Source: an uncultured bacterium (lineage in GTDB: Bacteria; Bacillota; Clostridia; Oscillospirales; Ruminococcaceae). Taken from it: 21,557 nucleotides of DNA. The notes beneath the pieces were generated by a model. It did no database searches, had not been told where the DNA came from, and saw only the letters and a list, made by a program, of their open reading frames with translations. The position numbers and the translations under genes are program-made. The DNA is taken from the NCBI GenBank assembly GCA_905214345.1, contig CAJMLV010000046.1, positions 1-21,557 of the forward strand, read 5' to 3'. Shown here in pieces: positions 1-8,112 of this stretch (within the stretch, counting starts at the first letter, position 1; every line of letters starts with the position of its first letter).

Positions 1-604
1 CGGTGCCGCCCAGCATGTTGGACCACTGGTCATCACCGCCGAACTGCATGTTGCAGCCGTAATGCTGGTACAGATGATAGAAGTCGTAGCTCTGCATGAT
101 CATGTAGTTGAACTCCAGGAAAGAGAGCCCCTTCTCCATGCGCTGCTTGTAGCATTCGGCACGCAGCATGTTGTTCACACTGAAGCAGGCGCCCACCTCG
201 CGCAGCAAATCCACATAGTTCAGTTTCAGCAGCCACTCGGCATTGTTCAGCATCATGGCCTTGCCTTCGCCGAACTCAATGAAGCGCTCCATCTGGCGCT
301 TGAAGCACTCCGCATTGTGGGCGATGTCTTCCATGGTCAGCATCTTGCGCATGTCGGTACGGCCGGAAGGGTCACCGATCATGGTGGTGCCGCCGCCGAT
401 CAGAGCGATGGGCTTGTTGCCCGCCATCTGCAGGCGCTTCATCAGGGTCAGAGCCATGAAATGACCGGCGGTCAGGCTGTCGGCGGTGCAGTCAAAGCCG
501 ATGTAGAAGGTGGCTTTGCCGTTGTTGATGACGTCACGGATTTCGTCCTCGTCCGTGACCTGCGCGATCAGGCCGCGCGCTTTCAGTTCTTCGTAGATCG
601 TCAT
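1..604 (-). CDS. tyrS: tyrosyl-tRNA synthetase, N-terminal part (runs off left edge)
   Basis: Class I aminoacyl-tRNA synthetase that charges tRNA-Tyr in the cytoplasm. About 201 residues are visible; the rest of the catalytic domain, the KMSKS loop and the S4 domain lie outside the window. Recognised from the Rossmann-fold start with TADSLTAGHF at the position of the HIGH motif (residues about 41-50), the run IALIGGGTTMIGDPSGRTDM, the tyrosine-pocket segment QSYDFYHLYQ and FGGDDQWSN near the edge. The first His of HIGH is replaced, giving TAGH. The ATG at 604 follows a GGGAGG site. It is the only gene after the T-box leader at 640-939, so its expression should respond to uncharged tRNA-Tyr. 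Identification is firm; only completeness is unknown. Confidence 0.95.
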   Translation of the reverse strand, partial: MTIYEELKARGLIAQVTDEDEIRDVINNGKATFYIGFDCTADSLTAGHFMALTLMKRLQMAGNKPIALIGGGTTMIGDPSGRTDMRKMLTMEDIAHNAECFKRQMERFIEFGEGKAMMLNNAEWLLKLNYVDLLREVGACFSVNNMLRAECYKQRMEKGLSFLEFNYMIMQSYDFYHLYQHYGCNMQFGGDDQWSNMLGGT

Positions 605-639
605 GGGTTACAATACCTCCCGTTTTTTGCGGCAAGAGC

Positions 640-684
640 AAAAAAGAAAACGCCCCTGCCAAATGTGAAATTTGGCAGAGGGCG
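640..684 (-). terminator. T-box intrinsic terminator before tyrS
   Basis: Read on the minus strand, a near-perfect stem (CGCCCTCTGCCAAAT with ATTTGGCAGGGGCG) around a short loop is followed by TTTTCTTTTTT. Its 5' arm contains CCCTCTG, which can instead pair with CAGAGG just before the T-box sequence (708-703). That gives the exclusive terminator/antiterminator pair expected of a T-box leader. Confidence 0.9.
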
Positions 685-939
685 AAAATTACGCGGTACC
701 ACCTCTGTTCACCCGCCCCTCACGGCAGCGGGCCTTCGCGGGTGCGGAACGGCAGTGTGACCGCTCGACACCCCAAACGCTGTAACGTGCGCACACGGCA
801 CAGCCTACTGCCGCACAAGCGGGTTCAGCCTGCTGCTCCGGGATGTATTCCCCGCCATTCCTGTCAGCTTCTTGCACCAACCGAAGCCTCTCTGACACAG
901 TACAGGGCGGGTACTGGTTCCCATCAACGCATTTGAACA
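640..939 (-). promoter_or_regulatory. tyrosine T-box leader
   Basis: Transcribed leader of tyrS that binds tRNA-Tyr and lets transcription pass the terminator when the tRNA is uncharged. Seen on the minus strand: the T-box sequence TGGTACCGCG at 701-692, which pairs with the tRNA acceptor end; the competing terminator at 684-640; and a Stem I region with GGCGGGGAATACATCCCG, in which TAC at 847-845 sits in an internal loop flanked by complementary GGGG/CCC arms and fits a tyrosine specifier codon. The specifier agrees with the downstream gene. The 5' end is set by the promoter at 974-946. This leader fills most of the 379-base gap between recN and tyrS. Confidence 0.93.
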
Positions 940-945
940 TGTTTT

Positions 946-974
946 ACCCTATCACAACCGGCGGAAAAAGTCAA
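946..974 (-). promoter_or_regulatory. sigma-A type promoter of the T-box/tyrS unit
   Basis: Minus strand TTGACT (974-969), a 17-base spacer and TAGGGT (951-946). The -35 box begins only about ten bases after the recN stop codon. The predicted start near 939 fits the beginning of the T-box leader. Confidence 0.65.
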
Positions 975-983
975 GAGCACCGC

Positions 984-2651
984 TCAGCGGGACTTTTCGA
1001 TCAGTTCCCGGGCACTGGCCAGACTCAGTTCAGAAACCTTGTCGCCGGAGATCATATTGGCCAGTACTCGGACACGGCCATCCATGTCCAGGGTGTGAAT
1101 CTCGGTGAACGTGCGGCCGTCCCGCACGTTTTTTTGAATCAAAAGCTGGTTGTCTGCAAAGGCGGCCACCTGCGGCGTGTGGGTGATGCACAGAACCTGA
1201 TGCCCGTGGGCGGTCTGATGCAGCAGCTGGCCGATACGACCGGCTGCCAGGCCGGAAACACCGGTGTCGATTTCGTCGTAGATGACAGTGGGCAGGGCAT
1301 CCCGGTCTGCCAGAGCACTCTTGAAGGCCAGCATGATGCGGGAAAGCTCGCCGCCGGATGCAATCTTGGCCATGGGTTTTGGCTCTTCGCCGGGGTTGGT
1401 GGAGATGAGGAATTCCACCTGGTCCTGCCCGTGGGAAGAAAGCGGCCCCTTGGCATGACGCAGCGCAAAGCGGATGCCGGGCATGTTCAGGAACTCCAGA
1501 GCCTGCTTCATCTGCCGGTTCATGGCGGTGAACCCTTTCAGACGGCTCTGGGTCAAAGCTTCGGCCGCTTCCTTTGCCTGGCGGTACAAGACCTGGGTCT
1601 GTTCCTTGTACTCCGCAATTTTTTCGTCGGAAGTCTGGATGGTTTCCAGTTCCTGTTCATCCGCTTCCTTGCGGGCCAGCAGGTCCTCCACCTCCAGACC
1701 GTAGCGCTTTTTCAGCCGATAGATGGTATCCAGGCGGCTTTCGATCTGGTCCAGTTCGCCTGGATCAAAGTCGTAAGCATCCAGGCGGTCGGCGATGTCG
1801 GTGGCCAGTTCACGGGCACCATAATACAATTCGTTCAGACGTTCCGCCAGCGGAGCCAGGCTCTCGTCCAGGCGGGCACTTTGCAGCAGCCCGCCTACGG
1901 CCTCGCCCAAAAGGTCGGCAGCACCGGCACTTTCCCCGGAGTCATCCCCCGAAAGGGCCGCGTGGGCACCGCTGAGGCCTTCCAGAATGCTCTGAGCGTG
2001 GGTGATGATGGTTCGCCGTTCGTCCAGAGATTTTTCTTCTCCTACCGAAAGCCCGGCAGCGCCGATTTCCTCGATCTCGGCGGTCAGACGGTCGATACGC
2101 AGTTGTTTGTCGGCTTCCCCGGCCTGCAGGGCGTCCAGCTTGCGCTTGACCTCCACCAGCTTGCGGTAGCGGGTATAGTATTGGTCGAACAGCTCCTGGT
2201 TATGGGCATACTGGTCAAGCAGCCCCAGATGGGTGGCAGGGTTTGTCAGGCTCTGGCTGTCATGCTGGCCGTGAATACTCAAGAGCCCTGCGGAAATGTC
2301 CCGTACCACAGCCGCCGTGGCGGGCATGCCGTTGACGCGGCAGGAACCTTTGCCGTCGGCGCCGATTTCCCGGTACAGAAGCAGATCATCGGCGTCTTCG
2401 TAGCCGAATTTTTCCAGCTGTTTGTGGACCGAAGCCGGAATCTTCTCAAAGGTGGCCCAGATGGCGGCCTTCTGGGCACCGCTGCGAACCAGTTCCCTGG
2501 ATGTACGGTTGCCAAGAATGGCGTTGATGGAGTCGATGAGGATGGATTTGCCCGCACCCGTTTCGCCGGTCAGCACGTTCAGGCCGGATGTGAACTGCAC
2601 CTCGGCCTTTTCGATGACCGCGACATTTTCAATTTTCAGTTGTGCCAGCAT
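984..2651 (-). CDS. recN: DNA repair protein RecN (SMC-like ATPase)
   Basis: Cytoplasmic SMC-family ATPase acting early in double-strand break repair. The 555 residues match the usual family length. Visible parts: N-terminal head with Walker A GETGAGKS (29-36), Q-loop region GQHD (128-131), a long alpha-helical middle rich in Glu/Arg/Lys (about 150-380, coiled coil), ABC signature SGGELSR (432-438), Walker B VIYDEID (456-462) and the switch region THTPQVAAF. The ATG at 2651 is preceded by AGGGGAG. It is the last gene of the long operon, 19 bases after argR. In B. subtilis spoIVB and spo0A follow recN; here a tyrS unit does instead. No convincing terminator is seen directly after the stop, so the T-box terminator may also stop read-through. 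Confidence 0.97.
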   Translation of the reverse strand: MLAQLKIENVAVIEKAEVQFTSGLNVLTGETGAGKSILIDSINAILGNRTSRELVRSGAQKAAIWATFEKIPASVHKQLEKFGYEDADDLLLYREIGADGKGSCRVNGMPATAAVVRDISAGLLSIHGQHDSQSLTNPATHLGLLDQYAHNQELFDQYYTRYRKLVEVKRKLDALQAGEADKQLRIDRLTAEIEEIGAAGLSVGEEKSLDERRTIITHAQSILEGLSGAHAALSGDDSGESAGAADLLGEAVGGLLQSARLDESLAPLAERLNELYYGARELATDIADRLDAYDFDPGELDQIESRLDTIYRLKKRYGLEVEDLLARKEADEQELETIQTSDEKIAEYKEQTQVLYRQAKEAAEALTQSRLKGFTAMNRQMKQALEFLNMPGIRFALRHAKGPLSSHGQDQVEFLISTNPGEEPKPMAKIASGGELSRIMLAFKSALADRDALPTVIYDEIDTGVSGLAAGRIGQLLHQTAHGHQVLCITHTPQVAAFADNQLLIQKNVRDGRTFTEIHTLDMDGRVRVLANMISGDKVSELSLASARELIEKSR

Positions 2652-2670
2652 GTGGACACTCCCCTTTTAC

Positions 2671-3135
2671 TCAAGTGCGGTGCGCGGTGTATTGCTGAAG
2701 CTGTCGGCAGATGTCGGCGGCGGCTTCCTCCGAGCGCATCAGGATAAAGAAGGTGTCGTCCCCCGAAAGAGTCCCCACCACCTTGTCCCAGGTGCGGGAG
2801 TCGAACACTTCGCAGGCGGCGTTGGCCATGCCGGAAAAGCACTTGACCAGAACCATGTGTCCGGCGTAGTCCACCCCGATGACGGATTCCCGGAAAATCG
2901 TTTCAAACCGGCTGGCCGAATGGGCGCTTTTGCCGTTGCCGGTGGCTGCCATGTACCGATAAGTACCATCGCCGGATGCGGTTTTGATGAGCCGGAGCTC
3001 CCGAATATCCCGGGATACGGTGGCTTGGGTGACGTCGAAGCCTTCCCGGCGCAGGTGGGCCAGAAGATCCTCCTGGCGGTCAATGGGGTAGGTTTCGATC
3101 AGATGCAGAATAGCCTGGTGGCGTGCACTTTTCAT
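2671..3135 (-). CDS. argR: arginine repressor ArgR/AhrC
   Basis: Arginine-responsive transcription factor that acts as a hexamer on ARG boxes. The N-terminal winged helix carries TQATVSRDIRELRLIK, the classic ArgR recognition helix. The C-terminal arginine-binding and oligomerisation domain carries GTLSGDDTFFIL. I chose the ATG at 3135 (154 residues, start MKSARHQAIL) because family members begin this way and GAGGAG lies 12 bases upstream. The alternative ATG at 3147 abuts that site with no spacing and would overlap the nadK stop as ATGA. Its location between nadK and recN matches the conserved tlyA-argR-recN order of Firmicutes. No arginine biosynthesis genes or obvious ARG boxes are in the window. 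Confidence 0.95.
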   Translation of the reverse strand: MKSARHQAILHLIETYPIDRQEDLLAHLRREGFDVTQATVSRDIRELRLIKTASGDGTYRYMAATGNGKSAHSASRFETIFRESVIGVDYAGHMVLVKCFSGMANAACEVFDSRTWDKVVGTLSGDDTFFILMRSEEAAADICRQLQQYTAHRT

Positions 3136-3143
3136 AAATGGGC

Positions 3144-3989
3144 TCATCTCCTCATCAGCTTAGTTTCAATGGCGCGGAACTGCTCTTCACGGCTGAATTC
3201 GATCAGCCCCAGTTTCTGCGGTGCGGTACGGATCTCCACCGATGACCCCGGTGAAAGCAGGCAAGGTGCCTGGCTGTCGGCACAGACCGTGGCGGTGGAA
3301 CGGTTCTGGGATTCTACCAGGATGCGCAAGGTACGGTTGGCGGCGAACACAATGGGAGCGCTGCGCACACCGTGGGCGCAGATGGGCGTCAGGACCATGA
3401 CGGGTGCCTGGGCGTCCAGGATGGGCCCACCGGCGGAAAAAGAATAGGCGGTGGACCCCGTGGGGGTGGCGGCAATCAAACCGTCGCCGCGGAAACGGCT
3501 TACCGGCACACCGTCACAATAGACGGTGAAATCGGAAGGATGCAGTCGGGATGTGCCGAATACCACAATATCATTCATGGCGATTTTCTGCCACTGGTCA
3601 TCGCCGGTTTTGGCTGTCAAAAAGGAGCGGGAAACCACCGTGAAATTTCCGGCAGCCAGGCGGGCCAGTTTTTCGGGCAATTCGCTGACCTCACAGGTGG
3701 CCAGAAAACCGGTCCGACCCAAGTTGACCCCCAGCACCGGTTTGCCGGCATTGAGGCAGAATGGCGCGGCCTGCAGAAGAGTGCCGTCACCGCCCACTGT
3801 CAAAACCAGGTCTGCCTTGGCAAAGGCTTCTTCCTGGGGCAAAAATTCAACGGGCAGTTTGTCCAGGTCCGGCTGCAGGTCCGGCAGGGCCAGCAGCGGA
3901 ACACCCAGATCGCGCAGCAATCGCGCCGCCCGCTTTGTCACGGTCAGCTTGGCGTCTTTGGTTCGGTTGGAGTACAGAAGCACCGCCAT
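3144..3989 (-). CDS. nadK: NAD kinase
   Basis: Phosphorylates NAD to NADP in the cytoplasm, using ATP or polyphosphate. The 281-residue protein shows GGDGT (66-70), GRTGFLA (91-97), the ND pair at 139-140 in place of the more common NE, and TPTGSTAYSFSAGGP (175-189), all in the family order. The start is the ATG at 3989, preceded by GAGG with eight bases of spacing. An in-frame extension of 17 residues to 4040 would enter tlyA and has no ribosome site. It lies 16 bases after tlyA and 8 bases before argR, so it is co-transcribed. NADPH supply fits the reductive steps of the isoprenoid pathway encoded upstream, but that link is an inference. Confidence 0.96.
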   Translation of the reverse strand: MAVLLYSNRTKDAKLTVTKRAARLLRDLGVPLLALPDLQPDLDKLPVEFLPQEEAFAKADLVLTVGGDGTLLQAAPFCLNAGKPVLGVNLGRTGFLATCEVSELPEKLARLAAGNFTVVSRSFLTAKTGDDQWQKIAMNDIVVFGTSRLHPSDFTVYCDGVPVSRFRGDGLIAATPTGSTAYSFSAGGPILDAQAPVMVLTPICAHGVRSAPIVFAANRTLRILVESQNRSTATVCADSQAPCLLSPGSSVEIRTAPQKLGLIEFSREEQFRAIETKLMRR

Positions 3990-4005
3990 GTTTATATCCT
4001 CAAGT

Positions 4006-4824
4006 TCAGTGAAGGTTGGGAGCCTTGTCCAGTGTTTCATGGGCAGCGGCCACGGTCTGTTCGATCAGGCCGTCTGGCAGCGGTTTCGGGGCCTGGTCGT
4101 GGCGCACAAAGAGCAGAAACTCGATGTTGCCTTCGGGACCCTTGATGGGCGAGAAATCCAGACCTGCGCAGGTAAAATGGTTAGCCATGGCGTATTCCTG
4201 GGCCATCTGCAGCACTTCCCGATGGGTCTGAGGCTCCCGCACAACGCCTTTCTTGCCGACCTTTTCCCGGCCGGCTTCAAACTGAGGCTTCACAAGGCAG
4301 ACACCGCAGGCGTCGGGGGTGCAGATGGCATCCGCCACAGGGAAAATGTGTTTCAGAGAAATAAACGAAACGTCTACGCTGAAAAAGGCGATGGGTTCGG
4401 CCAGGTCATCCGGGGTCACGTTGCGGATGTTGGTACGCTCCATATTGACGACCCGCTCATCGGTGCGCAGGCTCCAGGCGAGCTGCCCGTAGCCCACATC
4501 CACGGCGTATACTTTGACTGCGCCGTTTTTCAGCATACAGTCGGTGAACCCGCCCGTGGAAGCGCCGATGTCCATGCAGACCTTGTTGTCCGGGTGCATA
4601 GGAAAGACCTGCATGGCCTTTTCCAGCTTGAGGCCGCCCCGGCTGACATAACCGATGTCATGTCCGCGCACTTCCACACGGGCATCTTCCTTGATCATCT
4701 CCCCGGCTTTGTCCACCTTCTGTTCGTCCACAAAGACGATGCCGGACATGATCAGGGCTTTGGCCCGTTCCCGGCTCTGGGCGTAACCGTTCTGGCAAAG
4801 ATATTGATCCAGACGAATCTTCAA
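4006..4824 (-). CDS. tlyA: TlyA-family rRNA 2'-O-methyltransferase (S4 + FtsJ-like domains)
   Basis: Predicted SAM-dependent ribose methyltransferase of ribosomal RNA, 272 residues as expected. The N-terminal S4 RNA-binding domain (1-60) starts MKIRLDQYL and has SRERAKALIMSG. It is followed by the SRGGLKLEKA linker and an FtsJ-type Rossmann domain with the SAM loop DIGASTGGFTDC (85-96), DVSF (151-154) and KPQFE (179-183). The start is TTG at 4824, which overlaps the dxs stop in a TTGA junction; AAGGCGG lies upstream inside dxs, so translation is probably coupled. The B. subtilis counterpart is YqxC. In mycobacteria TlyA modifies 16S and 23S rRNA and affects capreomycin sensitivity; the exact target here is not known. 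Haemolysin labels in old annotations are misleading. Confidence 0.92.
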   Translation of the reverse strand: MKIRLDQYLCQNGYAQSRERAKALIMSGIVFVDEQKVDKAGEMIKEDARVEVRGHDIGYVSRGGLKLEKAMQVFPMHPDNKVCMDIGASTGGFTDCMLKNGAVKVYAVDVGYGQLAWSLRTDERVVNMERTNIRNVTPDDLAEPIAFFSVDVSFISLKHIFPVADAICTPDACGVCLVKPQFEAGREKVGKKGVVREPQTHREVLQMAQEYAMANHFTCAGLDFSPIKGPEGNIEFLLFVRHDQAPKPLPDGLIEQTVAAAHETLDKAPNLH

Positions 4825-6695
4825 GATTGTACCGCCTTTCCTGTCTGTTGGATGGCATGCACCAGCGCAGCCGCATCCAGCGCCTGGTCGCGGCGCAGCT
4901 GCGGGACGTTGGCATGCAGCAGATGGGTGTTATCCACACCGTGCAGAAGGTATCTGCCCTGCCATCCGCTCTGCTGCAAAGCGAAGGCCAGCTGCTGGCC
5001 GATACCGCCGGTCACGACGGAATCCTCGGCAAAGAGGATGGTTTCGTAACGCTGCAAAGCCTCATACAGGCTCTGAGGCAGAGGATAGACCTGCACCAGC
5101 TTGCAGCAATCGACCTTGATGCCCTGCTGTGCCAGCAGATCGGCGGCCGCGATGATCTCTTCGCTTTCGGCACCGTAGCTGACCAGGACGATTTTGGATT
5201 CGGCATCCGTATGGATGAAATCATAAGGGTTGCCGGTGCACTCCAGCGCTGCCAGGGCGGGGCTTTCCTTGCCGCGGGGATACCGGATGGCACGGGGACC
5301 GCGGGGCTCCCGCACAAGCTTGCCCAGCCAGTAGCGCAGTTCGGCATAGTTGGCCGGTGAGTAGGTGGGAATCCCAATCTGGCTGAAATAGCCGGTATCG
5401 TAGATACCCTGGTGGGTCTCGCCGTCGCCGGGGACCAGACCGGCACGGTCCACCGCAAACAGCACGTTCAGACGCATCAGGCTCACATCGTGAATCATCT
5501 GGTCGTAGGCGCGCTGGAAGAAAGTGGAGTAGATGGCCACCACCGGCAGCAGCCCCTGGCTGGCCAGACCGGCCGCGAAGGTCACCGCGTGCTCTTCCGC
5601 CATACCTACATCAAAAAAGCGCTTGGGGTGGTCTTTCTTGAAGAAGTTCAGGCCGGTGCCGTACTTCATGGCCGCGGTGATGGCACAAAGGCGTTTTTCC
5701 GTATTGGCCAGACGGGACAACTCATTGCCGAAGCAGGCGGAAAAAGAGTCGCTGGGGGAAACTTCCGGGTTGGTCAGATGGTTCAAATCAAAGGCGGAAA
5801 CGCTGTGGAATTCTCCGGGGTTTTCCTCGGCGGGTTTCAGGCCCTTGCCCTTCTGGGTCACGACATGCAGGAAGACAGGGGCATACTGTTCCTGCAGATT
5901 GGCAAAAAGGCGGGTCAGTTCCAGCACGTCGTGGCCATCCACGGGTCCGATATACTGGAACCCCATCTCCTCGAACATGGTGGAGTGATAGATGCCCCGG
6001 CGGATCAGCTGTTTGCCGCCCTGCAGGGCCTTTACCACGCCGCTGCCCACCACGGGAATGCCTTCCAGCATGTTTTCCATCTGGGCTTTTGCGTGGAAAT
6101 ACTTGGGGTCGGTGCGCAGCTTGGTCAGATAGTTGGCCATCTCCCCTACATTCTTGGAGATGGACATTTTGTTGTCGTTGAGAATCACAATCAGGTTATT
6201 GAGCATGCTCACATTGTTCATGCCCTCATAGACCATACCGCCGGTAAAGGCACCGTCGCCGATAATGGCGATGACCTTGCCGGGTTCCCCTTTGAGCTTT
6301 TTGGCCCGAGCCACGCCAATGGCGGTGGAAAGGGCCGTGCTGCCGTGGCCGGAAACAAAAGTATCGCAGATACTCTCTTTGGGGCTGGGAAATCCGGACA
6401 GGCCGTCCTTGCGGCGCAGCTCGGAAAAACCGGCACGGCGACCGGTGAGCAGCTTGTGGGTGTAGCACTGATGCCCTACGTCGAACAGGATCTTGTCCCG
6501 GGGCAGGGTCAGCACACGGTGCAGGGCCACGGTCAGTTCCACCACGCCCAGATTGGAAGAAAGGTGTCCGCCGGTGGCGGAAACACTGTCGATCAGAAAA
6601 TTACGGATGTCGGCACACAGAGCGGGCAGGTCCTGCGCCGCCAGTTTTTTGACGTCTCCCGTTTGCTTGATCTGATCCAGCAAAGGATATTTCAT
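4821..6695 (-). CDS. dxs: 1-deoxy-D-xylulose-5-phosphate synthase
   Basis: Thiamine diphosphate enzyme that condenses pyruvate and glyceraldehyde 3-phosphate, the first step of the MEP isoprenoid pathway. The protein has 624 residues, full length. Visible motifs: DVGHQCYTHKLLTGR (72-86), HGSTALS (117-123), the TPP-binding GDGAFTGGM with the later NN (146-161), the pyrimidine-domain GMAEEHA with the catalytic Glu (364-370), and DRAGLVPGDGETHQG (416-430). The ATG at 6695 is chosen because GAGGTGG lies at good spacing; the in-frame GTG at 6704 sits within that site. It lies between the DUF212 gene and tlyA, two genes after ispA, so both ends of precursor synthesis are in one operon. Confidence 0.98.
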   Translation of the reverse strand: MKYPLLDQIKQTGDVKKLAAQDLPALCADIRNFLIDSVSATGGHLSSNLGVVELTVALHRVLTLPRDKILFDVGHQCYTHKLLTGRRAGFSELRRKDGLSGFPSPKESICDTFVSGHGSTALSTAIGVARAKKLKGEPGKVIAIIGDGAFTGGMVYEGMNNVSMLNNLIVILNDNKMSISKNVGEMANYLTKLRTDPKYFHAKAQMENMLEGIPVVGSGVVKALQGGKQLIRRGIYHSTMFEEMGFQYIGPVDGHDVLELTRLFANLQEQYAPVFLHVVTQKGKGLKPAEENPGEFHSVSAFDLNHLTNPEVSPSDSFSACFGNELSRLANTEKRLCAITAAMKYGTGLNFFKKDHPKRFFDVGMAEEHAVTFAAGLASQGLLPVVAIYSTFFQRAYDQMIHDVSLMRLNVLFAVDRAGLVPGDGETHQGIYDTGYFSQIGIPTYSPANYAELRYWLGKLVREPRGPRAIRYPRGKESPALAALECTGNPYDFIHTDAESKIVLVSYGAESEEIIAAADLLAQQGIKVDCCKLVQVYPLPQSLYEALQRYETILFAEDSVVTGGIGQQLAFALQQSGWQGRYLLHGVDNTHLLHANVPQLRRDQALDAAALVHAIQQTGKAVQS

Positions 6696-6710
6696 TTCAT
6701 CCACCTCAAA

Positions 6711-7178
6711 TTATACCATCGGCATGATGAAGCCGATCAGGCAGCCGAACACGGCGCCGGTCAGCACCTGAATGGGGGTATGGCCCACCATTTCTTTCAG
6801 CTTTTTGTGGCCGAGAATGGGCCAGACTTCGGATTCCTGGTCCATCCATTCACTCAGCAGATGGTTGAGGACTTTCGCCTGTTCCCCGGTTTCCCGCCGT
6901 ACGCCCATGGCATCGTACATGACGATGATGGAAACGATCAGAGCAATGGCAAACAGGGTCGAATGAACGCCGCAATAGCGTCCGGTGGCCACCACCATAG
7001 CGCAGACGGTGGCGGAATGAGCGCTGGGCATGCCGCCGGCACCCCACATGCGCTCCGGTATAAACTTGCCCACAATGATCAGGTTCAGAATTACCTTGAT
7101 CAGCTGGGCGGAAAAAGAACTGAGCAGTGCCGTGACCAGCACGTAATTCCAGCTCAGGGCCTCTCTCAGTAAAGCCAT
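6711..7178 (-). CDS. divergent PAP2 family membrane protein (DUF212, YuiD-like)
   Basis: Small integral membrane protein of 155 residues with about four hydrophobic segments (near 10-38, 50-66, 72-90 and 133-153). Family hallmarks: GGMPSAHSATVCA (48-60), resembling the phosphatase signature of PAP2 enzymes; YDAMGVRRETGEQAK (88-102); and LKEMVGHTPIQVLTGA (127-142). The ATG at 7178 has AAGGAG ten bases upstream. It resembles B. subtilis YuiD. The function is not established. Lying between ispA and dxs, it might act on a prenyl phosphate or another membrane lipid, which is inference from position and PAP2 likeness only. It is 40 bases downstream of ispA and 15 upstream of dxs. Confidence 0.88.
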   Translation of the reverse strand: MALLREALSWNYVLVTALLSSFSAQLIKVILNLIIVGKFIPERMWGAGGMPSAHSATVCAMVVATGRYCGVHSTLFAIALIVSIIVMYDAMGVRRETGEQAKVLNHLLSEWMDQESEVWPILGHKKLKEMVGHTPIQVLTGAVFGCLIGFIMPMV

Positions 7179-7218
7179 ACGGTTCCAACTCCTTGCGGCG
7201 CCAGACGGCCCCGCTTTG

Positions 7219-8106
7219 TTATTTTCTGCGCTGCAAGAGTTGCTGCGCCAGTTCCCGCAGGAACCATCCGTCCGCGCCCAGCGGATCAAGGGCCTGCAGG
7301 GAGTCCTGATTGTTTTGCTTGGCCAGTTCTTCGGCACCGCCCAGGCCGTACAAGGTCACAAAAGTGGTCTTGTCGTTGGCTTCATCACTGCCAACGGGTT
7401 TGCCCAGTTCCTCAGTGGTGGCAGTCACGTCCAGTATGTCGTCCACGATCTGGAATACAAGACCGATGCCGGCGGCGTACCGGTTCAGAGCATCTTTCCG
7501 GTCTGCCGGGGCGTCGGCGGCGATGCAGCCCAACTCCGCGGCGGCCACAATGAGGGCACCGGTTTTGTGCCGGTGCAAAGCAAGCAGCTGCTCTTCTCCT
7601 GCTTTCTCCTGCTCGTATTTTTTGTCCAGTTCCTGACCGTACAGCATGCCGCGGGCACCGCCGGCCTTGGCCAGGCATGCGGCAGCACGTACCCGGCTTT
7701 CGGCGGAAAGAGGTGCGTTTGCAATCACCTCAAAGGCTGCCGTCACAAGGGCGTCCGCAGCCAGAAGGGCGGTGGCTTCATCGTACTGACGGTGGCAGCT
7801 GGGACGGCCGCGGCGGGTGTCGTCATTGTCCATGCAGGGCAGATCGTCATGAATCAGCGAATAGCAGTGCAGCATTTCCAGGGCGCAGGCGTAATCCAGC
7901 GCCAGGGCCGGGTCTTTGCCGCAGACCTCGCAGGAGGCCATGGTCAGAACGGCACGGACCCGCTTGCCGCCGCCCAAAAGGCTGTACCGTGCGGCCTGTC
8001 CGATGCGGGCAGAGTCCGGAAGATATTGGTCGCACAGCTGCAGAAGGCGCTGTTCCACGGCGGAAACATACCCCTGATACCGTGCCTGATATTCGGTGGC
8101 TGACAT
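7219..8106 (-). CDS. ispA: polyprenyl synthetase (farnesyl/geranylgeranyl diphosphate synthase)
   Basis: Trans-isoprenyl diphosphate synthase that extends DMAPP or GPP with IPP. The 295-residue protein has the substrate loop GGGKRVR (45-51), the first Asp-rich motif DDLPCMDNDD (87-96) and the second FQIVDDILD (218-226). The two-residue insertion inside the first Asp-rich motif and the preceding YSLIH are typical of the short-chain bacterial IspA type, so C15 (or C20) product is expected, not a long-chain menaquinone tail. The ATG at 8106 follows GGGGAG and lies six bases after the xseB stop. Order xseA-xseB-ispA-dxs is the classical Firmicutes arrangement. Confidence 0.95.
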   Translation of the reverse strand: MSATEYQARYQGYVSAVEQRLLQLCDQYLPDSARIGQAARYSLLGGGKRVRAVLTMASCEVCGKDPALALDYACALEMLHCYSLIHDDLPCMDNDDTRRGRPSCHRQYDEATALLAADALVTAAFEVIANAPLSAESRVRAAACLAKAGGARGMLYGQELDKKYEQEKAGEEQLLALHRHKTGALIVAAAELGCIAADAPADRKDALNRYAAGIGLVFQIVDDILDVTATTEELGKPVGSDEANDKTTFVTLYGLGGAEELAKQNNQDSLQALDPLGADGWFLRELAQQLLQRRK

Positions 8107-8112
8107 ACAAAC

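Noticed and set aside
990..1020. Hairpin (CGGGAACT with AGTCCCG) at the end of recN as a terminator
   Set aside because: The arms lie within the coding end and no T-run follows; the nearest T-tract belongs to the -35 region of the T-box promoter.
843..2747. Long plus-strand reading frame opposite recN
   Set aside because: It is antisense to a full-length RecN with all motifs; long shadow frames are common in GC-rich genes, and the translation is low in complexity with no family resemblance.
5412..7172. Long plus-strand reading frame opposite dxs and the DUF212 gene
   Set aside because: It crosses two well-supported genes on the other strand, is rich in His and Gln as expected of a complementary frame, and has no ribosome site.
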